59,248 nt of DNA from contig JAHFDT010000003.1 of assembly GCA_023248875.1 (NCBI GenBank), positions 1-59,248 on the forward strand, read 5' to 3'. The notes below the pieces were generated by a model that saw nothing but the letters and a program-made list of their open reading frames with translations, did no database searches and was not told the DNA's origin. Made by a program: the position numbers and the translations under genes. Of the stretch, positions 49,517 to 57,100 are shown one piece after another; positions within the stretch are counted from its first letter, which is position 1; every line of letters starts with the position of its first letter. Origin of the DNA: Myxococcales bacterium. GTDB lineage: Bacteria > Myxococcota_A > Polyangia > Palsa-1104 > SHYY01.

Positions 49517-50799
49517 CCCGCGCTATCCTGATCACTCTTTTCATGGCAGGTGTGGCGAGTGCCAAGAGTGAGCCCAAGTCGGTGGCCCCGGACTTTGCCA
49601 AGCTGGTAGTGAAGGTGGCGGAGGCGCGCAAGGCGGTGCCAGGGGGCAAGCTCACCGCCGATCTGAGCGTGCGCTTCGCCAGCGATTTCATGTCGCTAGG
49701 AAAGGAGGGCGCTTCGGCCGAGTCCTACTTTAACGCCGGGGTGCTGTCGGCCCAGGCGGGGGATACCGCGGCCGCGGAACGCGCCTATCGCGCGGCGATC
49801 GATGCCAACACCAACTTTGCGCCGGCCCACGCCAATCTCGGGGAGCTCGCCTACAAGGCGGGCAAGATCGACCTGGCGCAGCAGGAGTTTGAGACGGCGC
49901 TCAAGCTCGATCCCAAGAATGTGGCGGCCTACAACGGCAGCGCCCTCTTGCTGTTCGAAAAGGCGGCGGCGACCAACAACGCGGTGCTGCTCAAGGAGGC
50001 GGTCGGCAAGTTGCGGCGCGCACTGGCGGTCGACGCCGAATCGATGCCCGCCTATTCGCTGCTCGCCCTCATCTATTATGCGCTGGCCGAGGCCGACCCG
50101 TCGAAGCTCGATCTGGCCAAGCTCGTGTGCGAGCAGGGGCTCGAGGTCGATAAGGAGCATCCGCAGATCTACAACACGCTTGGGCTCATCTACCTCGAGC
50201 GCAAGAACGTGACGCTCGCGCTCCAGCAGTTTCGTAACGCGGTGAAGTACGATCCCAAGTACGTGGAGGCCCAGCTCAACATCGGCGCAATCACGCTTAA
50301 TGCGCGTGGGTATCAGGAGGCGGAGGCGGCGTTTAAAGCGGTGCTTGAGGCCAAACCAACGCTTGAGCAGCAGTTCGATGCCACGGTCGGGATGGGGGTG
50401 GCGCTGCGGGGGCAGCGGCGCGTCGATGAGGCGGAGCAGTGGTATGCCAAGGCCAAGGCACTTTCGCCGGGAGCCTGCGCGCTGTCCTACAACTTGGGGG
50501 TGCTCTACCAGGACTACAAGTCGGGGAACGAGGCCGATCAGACCAAGGCCAAGGGGCTGTTTCAGGAGTTTCTCAAGTGCGGCCAGGCGGATCCCGACAA
50601 GCTCAAGGATGGCGCTCGCCGGATCAAGGACATCGACGACTACTTCAAGGCACTGGTCGAGCAGAAGAAGCTGGAAGAGGAGAATCGCAAGCTGCAGGAA
50701 GAGGCGGAGAAGATGATGAAGCAGCAGCAGGAGCAGGAGCGGCTGCAGCAGCAACAGGCTTCGCCACCGCCCGCTCCGGGGCCGCCGGTCAAGAAATAG
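49513..50799 (+). CDS. TPR protein, GltE/AglT-like
   Basis: 428 residues. Signal TRAILITLFMAGVASA, about eight TPR motifs (GVLSAQAGDTAAAERAYRAA, NLGELAYKAGKIDLAQQEFE, LGLIYLERKNVTLALQQFRN) and a C-terminal coiled coil rich in Glu/Gln (EEENRKLQEEAEKMMKQQ) with a Pro-rich end. Position after the GltD-like gene matches AglT/GltE in Myxococcus. No lipobox visible, so probably periplasmic. Confidence 0.78.
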   Translation: MTRAILITLFMAGVASAKSEPKSVAPDFAKLVVKVAEARKAVPGGKLTADLSVRFASDFMSLGKEGASAESYFNAGVLSAQAGDTAAAERAYRAAIDANTNFAPAHANLGELAYKAGKIDLAQQEFETALKLDPKNVAAYNGSALLLFEKAAATNNAVLLKEAVGKLRRALAVDAESMPAYSLLALIYYALAEADPSKLDLAKLVCEQGLEVDKEHPQIYNTLGLIYLERKNVTLALQQFRNAVKYDPKYVEAQLNIGAITLNARGYQEAEAAFKAVLEAKPTLEQQFDATVGMGVALRGQRRVDEAEQWYAKAKALSPGACALSYNLGVLYQDYKSGNEADQTKAKGLFQEFLKCGQADPDKLKDGARRIKDIDDYFKALVEQKKLEEENRKLQEEAEKMMKQQQEQERLQQQQASPPPAPGPPVKK

Positions 50800-50845
50800 T
50801 GGGAACCCTTGGGTTGCACGGTTGTCAAAGGCTAGGAGGATCCAG

Positions 50846-51112
50846 ATGAAGCGCGCGATTTTCGCCTCTTGGGTATTGCTTTCAGCTCCCCTGGGGGCGC
50901 AAAAGCCGGCCGCGACGCCGGCGCCAGCAGCCGCTGGGGTCAGCTACAAGCAGAAGACCGTCTACGACTTCGACGATGATGTGGTCGAGGGCGATCTGGT
51001 GCGACCCGACGGTGATTTTGTCGACACCCGCAAGGCGGCGAAGCACTCGTCGCTCATCAAGATGCGCGCGAACTTCATCCCTGAGATGCTCAAGTCGGCT
51101 GAAGATATCTAG
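50846..51112 (+). CDS. Small exported protein, GltF/PglI-like
   Basis: 88 residues: signal KRAIFASWVLLSAPLGA, Pro/Ala linker, then VYDFDDDVVEGDLVRPDGDF and HSSLIKMRANFIPEMLKSAE, a conserved tail I associate with the small protein between GltE and GltG in Myxococcota. ATG 50846 has AGGAGG 6 bases ahead, which fixes the start over the earlier in-frame ATG 50822. 11 bases before the FHA protein. Confidence 0.72.
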   Translation: MKRAIFASWVLLSAPLGAQKPAATPAPAAAGVSYKQKTVYDFDDDVVEGDLVRPDGDFVDTRKAAKHSSLIKMRANFIPEMLKSAEDI

Positions 51113-51123
51113 GAGCCTTTCCG

Positions 51124-53265
51124 ATGCCCAATGGCGTGACGATCCCTCTCCAGTTTGAGATCTACAAAGGGGGCGAACTGGTTCGTACCGAGACCCTGAC
51201 CCAAGATGTCATCAAGGTCGGCAAGCTCTCCTCCTCGCATCTGCGGATCGAAGACGAGAATGTTTCGCGGATGCATGCGGTGATCGAAATCACCAGCCCG
51301 ACGGAGATTTCGATCATTGATCTGGGTTCATCCAAGGGAACGATCGTCAATGGGCAGAAGGTCAACAAGGGCCGCCTCAAATCGGGGGATGAGATTCTCC
51401 TCGGCAATACGCGTCTGGTGCTGACCGTCGGAGAGCCGGTGGCGGCTGCGGCGCAGGCGACGATCGTTTCGGCGCCGGCCCCGGTGCCCTCGCCCCTCCC
51501 AGCGCCGGTCGTCCCTCCTCCCCAGTATGCCCCCCCTCTATTGGCACCGCTCTCCCTGGAAGCGGTCGAAGTGCGCGATGGCTCGCAGGCCATCGAAGTG
51601 GTGGCGCTGTTCGAAAACGCCATCCTCGATACGCGCCACTACACCAACCCGGCCGCGGGCGATGTGCAGGGCAGCACCAAAGGGATCCTGGCCGGCGCTG
51701 CGGGTTCGCTGTTTGGCGCCTTCGTGTTGTTCGTGGTCGCCTGGTTTCAGGTCGATCGGCTCCAGCAGGTGCGCGAGGCGTGGGAGAAGGCCAATCCTGG
51801 CAAGGGCACCAATGAGTTTCCCATGCCCCACGAGGGGCCGTGGATGGATATCGTCGTGGCGGTGCTGCTGGTGTCGGGCCTTTCGCTTTTGATCTGGGGC
51901 CTGCTGCGCCTCTTCGAAGAGCGCCAGCCGCGCCACTTTACGATCGGCCCGGCCGCGGATGCACTGGTCAACGTCCCGGCGAATCTTGTGCCCACAGCAA
52001 ACTTTCCGCTGGTCCGCTCGACCGGCAGCGCCTATGAGCTGCTCTTTACCCCGGCGATGCAGGGCGATGTTACCCTCGCAGCGCGCGTGCATACGCTGCA
52101 GGAGCTGGTGGCCCAGGGGCGCGCCCCGGCTTCGAGTGCGGTGGCGGGCGCCCATGCGTTTGCCATCCCCGAGGGCGCACGCGCGCGTGTCGACCTCGAC
52201 CAGGCGACCTTTCTGGTCAATTCGGTGGCGCCGCCGCGCCGCCATCCGGTGCCATTCAAACTCGATTGGGATCTTTTGGCGCCGCTGGTCGGCTGCTTCG
52301 TCGGTGGCGCCCTGTTCCTCGGGATGATTTTTTCAATTCCGCCCGATCCCAAATCACTGTCGCTCGATGCCTTTTTGAACGACCAGCGCTTCGCCAAATT
52401 CGTCATCAAGCCGCCCGAGGAGAAGGAGGAGCAGATCCCCGAGTGGCTCAAGAAGAAGGGGCCCGATGAGGCGGGTGGCAAGGGCAAGCGCCACAAGGGC
52501 GAAGAGGGCAAGATGGGCAAGAAGACCTCCAAAAACAAGGCGGGTCTCTATGCGCTCAAGGGGCCGAAAGACAACACCGACCCGCATCTGGCCAAGCAGC
52601 TGGCCACCGAGGCGGCGCAAAAGGCGGGCGTACTCGGGATCTTGAAGGCCAACGAGGGATCGCACCTGGCCTCGATCTTTGGGCGCGACTCGGCGCTCGG
52701 TAACGATGCGGAGAATGTGCTCGGCGGGCTGGTCGGAACGCAGGTGGGCGAGGCGTATGGCGTCGGCGGCCTGGGGCTCGTCGGATCGGGGCGCGGTGGA
52801 GGCGGCACGGGCGAAGGGACGATCGGTCTTGGCAATCTCGGAACCATCGGCAAAGGCGGCGGCGGTGGCTCGGGTTCAGGCTATGGCCGCGGAGCCGGCG
52901 GGCTCGGTGGGCGGCGCGCGCACGCCCCCGATGTGGTGCCCGGCACGGCGCAGGTGCGCGGCTCGCTGGATAAAGAGATCATCCGCCGCATCATCCGCCG
53001 CCATATCAACGAGGTGAAGTTCTGCTACGAGAAGGAGCTGACGAAAAACCAGAATCTTTACGGGCGCGTGATCATTCAGTTCACGATCGCCGGCACCGGA
53101 CAGGTGGTGGCCTCCCTGGTGCAGCAGTCGACCATGAACAACCCGCCGGTCGAGCAGTGCATCGCGGGTGCGCTGCGGCGTTGGGAGTTCCCGAAGCCGA
53201 ATGGCGGCGGCATCGTCATCGTCTCCTATCCCTTCGTTCTCAAGTCCGCCGGCGGGGAGGAATAG
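51124..53265 (+). CDS. FHA/TonB-C membrane protein, GltG-like
   Basis: 713 residues, several domains in order: FHA (about 20-100; VGKLSSSHLRI, VSRMHAVIE, LGSSKGTIVNG), Pro-rich linker, transmembrane helices near 183-203, 240-262 and 385-405, a charged Lys-rich segment, a Gly-rich region (about 530-600), and an AgmX/PglI-type TonB-C domain (about 615-713; EVKFCYEKELTKNQNLYGRV, YPFVLKSAG). The layout matches GltG/GltJ of the gliding complex, which link cytoplasmic signalling to the periplasm. Phosphopeptide binding by FHA is family knowledge. Confidence 0.85.
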   Translation: MPNGVTIPLQFEIYKGGELVRTETLTQDVIKVGKLSSSHLRIEDENVSRMHAVIEITSPTEISIIDLGSSKGTIVNGQKVNKGRLKSGDEILLGNTRLVLTVGEPVAAAAQATIVSAPAPVPSPLPAPVVPPPQYAPPLLAPLSLEAVEVRDGSQAIEVVALFENAILDTRHYTNPAAGDVQGSTKGILAGAAGSLFGAFVLFVVAWFQVDRLQQVREAWEKANPGKGTNEFPMPHEGPWMDIVVAVLLVSGLSLLIWGLLRLFEERQPRHFTIGPAADALVNVPANLVPTANFPLVRSTGSAYELLFTPAMQGDVTLAARVHTLQELVAQGRAPASSAVAGAHAFAIPEGARARVDLDQATFLVNSVAPPRRHPVPFKLDWDLLAPLVGCFVGGALFLGMIFSIPPDPKSLSLDAFLNDQRFAKFVIKPPEEKEEQIPEWLKKKGPDEAGGKGKRHKGEEGKMGKKTSKNKAGLYALKGPKDNTDPHLAKQLATEAAQKAGVLGILKANEGSHLASIFGRDSALGNDAENVLGGLVGTQVGEAYGVGGLGLVGSGRGGGGTGEGTIGLGNLGTIGKGGGGGSGSGYGRGAGGLGGRRAHAPDVVPGTAQVRGSLDKEIIRRIIRRHINEVKFCYEKELTKNQNLYGRVIIQFTIAGTGQVVASLVQQSTMNNPPVEQCIAGALRRWEFPKPNGGGIVIVSYPFVLKSAGGEE

Positions 53266-53266
53266 G

Positions 53267-54097
53267 ATGCGTTGTTTCTGTCTCTTGGTGCTGCTGACCG
53301 GCTGCTTCGAGCAGCGCAATCGATCGATTACATTGATGAACAGTGGCGTGGAGGCGGGGCGTCAGAAGCTCTACGATACCGCCGTTCGCGACCTCAAGCA
53401 GGCGGCTCAAGTCGATCCTTCGAACCATCTTGCCTGGTACAACCTGGGTGTTATCTACAAGGACCAGAAGAAGTGGGGCGACGCCGCCGGGGCGTTTAAC
53501 GAAGCCGTCAAGGTGCAGGGCGATAATCCGAGCTACCACTACGAGTTGGCCAACGCCTACCAGGAAAATGGCCAACTCGATCTGGCGCGCAGCGAGTACG
53601 AGAGCTGCATCAAGACCGACGGCAAGCTCTACAAGGCGCACTATCGCCTCGGCACGGTGCTGGAAAAACAGGACAAGCTGCGCGAGGCGGACGCCGAGTA
53701 CCGCAAGGCGATCGAAACCAACCCGCGGTTTACGGCCGCCTTTATCAAGCTGGGCTATCTTTACTACGACCATGACTATGACAAAGAGGCGGTTCTGGTG
53801 TTCCAGAACGCCATTTTGGGCAACGATTCCGATGGCGAGGCCCACCTCGGGCTGGGGTTGGCGCTGCAGAAGACCAAGCAGTACGAGCCGTCGGTGGACG
53901 AGTTCAAGAAGGCCTATCAGCTGAATCCGGAGCTGTTTCTGGCGGTCTACAACCTCGGCATCACCTACAAGGCGATGGACGACAAGAAGAACGCCCGCGA
54001 GTGGCTAAAGAAGTTCGTCGACGGCGCCGGTTCGAAGGGCGGCCCAGAGCTGGTCAAGGCGGCTTCGGATTCGCTGTATCAGCTCGACGCACCCTAG
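53267..54097 (+). CDS. TPR outer-membrane lipoprotein of Glt-like cluster
   Basis: 276 residues. Signal RCFCLLVLLTGC with lipobox LTGC, then TPRs (LYDTAVRDLKQAAQVDPSNH, LAWYNLGVIYKDQKKWGDAA, YELANAYQENGQLDLARSEY, HLGLGLALQKTKQYEPSVDE). ATG 53267 is 1 base after the GltG-like stop. Possibly the counterpart of a TPR lipoprotein in the gliding cluster; exact Glt letter not assignable by eye. Confidence 0.78.
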   Translation: MRCFCLLVLLTGCFEQRNRSITLMNSGVEAGRQKLYDTAVRDLKQAAQVDPSNHLAWYNLGVIYKDQKKWGDAAGAFNEAVKVQGDNPSYHYELANAYQENGQLDLARSEYESCIKTDGKLYKAHYRLGTVLEKQDKLREADAEYRKAIETNPRFTAAFIKLGYLYYDHDYDKEAVLVFQNAILGNDSDGEAHLGLGLALQKTKQYEPSVDEFKKAYQLNPELFLAVYNLGITYKAMDDKKNAREWLKKFVDGAGSKGGPELVKAASDSLYQLDAP

Positions 54098-54130
54098 TAT
54101 TCTCCGACGGGAAAAGGGTTCAGTTGGCGG

Positions 54131-54179
54131 TTGATCAAGCCCTCACCGGATGTTATAAAAACACTCCCCCACATCCGGT
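54131..54179 (+). promoter_or_regulatory. Promoter with inverted-repeat operator before giant TPR gene
   Basis: TTGATC (54131-54136), 17-base spacer, TATAAA (54154-54159). A perfect 9-bp inverted repeat, ACCGGATGT (54145-54153) and ACATCCGGT (54171-54179), brackets the -10 and the expected start of transcription. It suggests separate, repressor-controlled expression of the last gene, or a 5' hairpin. Confidence 0.65.
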
Positions 54180-54191
54180 CTAGAGGTACTG

Positions 54192-57100
54192 ATGGATCCT
54201 CGCACCCAGCTTATAAGCCGCCTGCGCAGTGCGCGCAGCTGGAGCAAACTACCCCAAGTATTGGAGGAGCTTGAGCGGGGTCTGGCAGAGCTGGACAAGG
54301 AGGCGCGCACAGCGGGGCTGGTAGAGCTCGGCCTGCAGTGCGAGGAGCTCCTCTTGCAGTCCGATCGCGCACTTGGCTACTACCGCGCCGCACTGGCGCT
54401 GGACGCGCGAAACAAGAGGGCCCGCGAGGGTATCGAACGGATCGGCTGGGAGCTGGGCGACCTCGGGCTGGTGGCGGAGATGCTCGGCCAGGCACTTTCA
54501 GCCGCACGCAGCCAGAAGGCCAAAGCGGCGCTGCAGGGGCGGCTCGGCTGTTTGCAGCTCGATCTCGGACAGCTCGACGAGGCGCGCACCAATCTCGAGG
54601 TTGCGCGGGAGGCGAAGCTCGAAGCTGTGGACGCGAAGCCGTGCCAAGAGGCGCTGGCGGCGCTCGACCACGATCGCAAGGAATGGCTCGACGAGGCCGA
54701 GGCGCTGATCAAGCAGGCGGAGGGAGCCGAGCCGGGGGCGGCTGCGCAGCTCTATCTGCGGGTCGCGCGGATCTATCGGATCGAGATGCCGGGCGACCCG
54801 GCGATCATCGATGTGTTGCAGCGTGCCATGGCCAGCGATCCGGACCTGGAAGAGGCGGCGCTGCTGCTCGAACGGGTGCTGGTGGCGGCCGAGGCGTGGG
54901 ACGATCTCATGGGGGTGCACGAGGGACGTGCGCGCTTCCTCGCCGACCCGACCGCGCGGCTCGCCCTCTTGCGTCGTATGGGAACGCGCTGGGCGGTGCA
55001 GTTCAAGGATCCTGAAAGGGCTGTCTTTTTCTATCGCAAGGCGCTCGAGCAGCACTACTTGCCACGCAAGCAGGGGGAGGCGGATGGCTTTGCCGGCCAC
55101 CTGGCGGCGTTTCGGCAGGTTTGCGAGGTGCTCGGCGCGCACGGCGAATGGGGGGAGCTTCTGCAGCTGGTCGATCTCGGGCTGCAGGGGCAACGGAAAG
55201 GCGACGAGCGTGTGGTGCTCGCTGGCGCAGCCGGAGAGATCGCCTGGCAGGCGATGAAGGATCGCGAACGGGCGCAGCGCTACTTTTCCGTGGTGCGCGA
55301 GCTCGATCCGCACAGTGAGGAGCTGCGCGATTTCATGGGCCACGTCGGCGAGATCGTTCAGGAGGTGGCGGATACCTCGGACACCGCCAAGGTGGCGATG
55401 GCGGCAGGTGGGGTGGTGGAGGCGGCCCCTGCACCGAACGAGGAGCTGCCGCCTGACGCGGTGGCGACGGCACGTGCAGCGGAAGCGAGCAGCGTCGACA
55501 AGGGGATCGAGGCCTGGCGCAAGTTGGCGGCAGCCCACCCGACGGCACACGCGCCGAGGATCGAGCTCGGACGGATCTACCGCAAGGCTGAACGCTGGAG
55601 TGCGCTGGCGGAGCTTCTGCGCGAGCAGGCCGAGAAGCACTCGGTGGGCGACGAAAAGATCGCGACCTATTTCGATTTGGCGGAGCTCTATAAGGAGAAG
55701 CTGCGCAACGACGGGCTGGTGGTCACCGCGCTCAACACGGTGCTCGGCCTTGCGCCGCACCATCCTCGTGCGCTCGACGCACTGCTCGGGCAGTACGAGC
55801 ACATGAAGCGCTGGCCCGATCTCGCCGGAGTGCTGCAGAAGAAGGCTGCCGCTGCCACCAGCGATGGGGAGAAGATCGAGCTCTACGGCCGCCTGGCGCA
55901 GCTCTACCAGGAGCGCTTCTCCAACGTGGCGGAGGCGATCAAGGCCTACGAAAAGGTGCTGGAGATCGATCCGCGCCATTCGGCGGCCATCGCCTTTCTC
56001 AAGGCCAACTACGAAAAGCGGCGCGATTGGGAGAAGTTGATCGCGGTCGAGCTGCGTGAGATTGCCGAGCTGCCGGCAGCTGAGCAGCCCGCCCGTTTCG
56101 TGGCGGTGGCGAAGGTGGCGTCAGAGAAGTTGAAGAAACCGCTGGTGTGCATCGATTTGTGGGAAAAAGTGCTCGCCGCGGAACCGGGCCATGGCGAAGC
56201 GCTGGGCGAGCTCGAGAAGCTCTATGAGCGGGAGAAGCAGTGGGACAGGCTGGCGGCAGTGTGTCAGCAGCAGGCGGAGGCGACCACTGATCCGGCGCGA
56301 CGTTCGGCAGCGCTCCAGAAGCTGGGGCTGCTGTTCACCGAGAAGGTGGTCGATGGCGATCGGGCGCTGGCCGCGTGGCGTGCACTCTTGGCGATCGAGC
56401 CGGAGAATCGGCGCGCTCAGGAGGCGCTCAAGAAGGTTTATCTGCAGCAGCGGAATTTTGCCGAGCTCGAGGCCTTTTTCGCGGCCCAGAATAAGCTCGA
56501 CGAATATGCTCGCGTGCTCGAGCGCCAAGCGGAGAGCGAGGACGATCCGACCAAGATCCAGCTCCATCTGCGGATTGCCGAACTCTACCGCGACCGACTC
56601 GGCAAGGCGGATCGGGCGCTGCGCGCCTACGAGCGCGTGCTGACGCTCGACGCCCAGCACCTCGGTGCTGCGGAAGCGCTCATTCCGCTTTACGAAGCGA
56701 CGCGCGAGCCGCGCAAGCTGGCGGCGGTGCTCGAGGTCCAGCTTCATGCGACCCAGGAGGCGGGTGTGCGGCGCCAGCGGATGCAACATCTGGCCGAGCT
56801 CTGCGAGGGCATGCTGCGCGACAAGGCGGCCGCCTACGGTTGGTGCCTGCGTGGTTTTGCCGAAGAGAACGATTCGACTTGGGCGCGCAGTGGCGTGGAG
56901 CGTCTCGCCAAGGAGACGGGCGGCTTCGCGGAGCTGGTGGCGGCCTATGAGAAGGCGGCTGAGGCACTTCTCGCCGCACGGTCGCCGGCCCTGGCGCTGT
57001 CACTGTTGGCGATGGTAGCGCAGGTGTATGAAACGGAACTCGGCGATACCGATCGAACCTTGGCGGTCAATCGCCAGATCCTTGCGCTGGATGAGCACCA

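Noticed and set aside
50800..50845. AACCC-TT-GGGTT palindrome as a terminator
   Set aside because: Short, two-base loop and no T-run; lies inside a clearly continuous gene cluster.
54498..55979. Open frame of 493 codons on the minus strand
   Set aside because: Opposite the giant TPR gene; shadow frame caused by strongly biased codon use.
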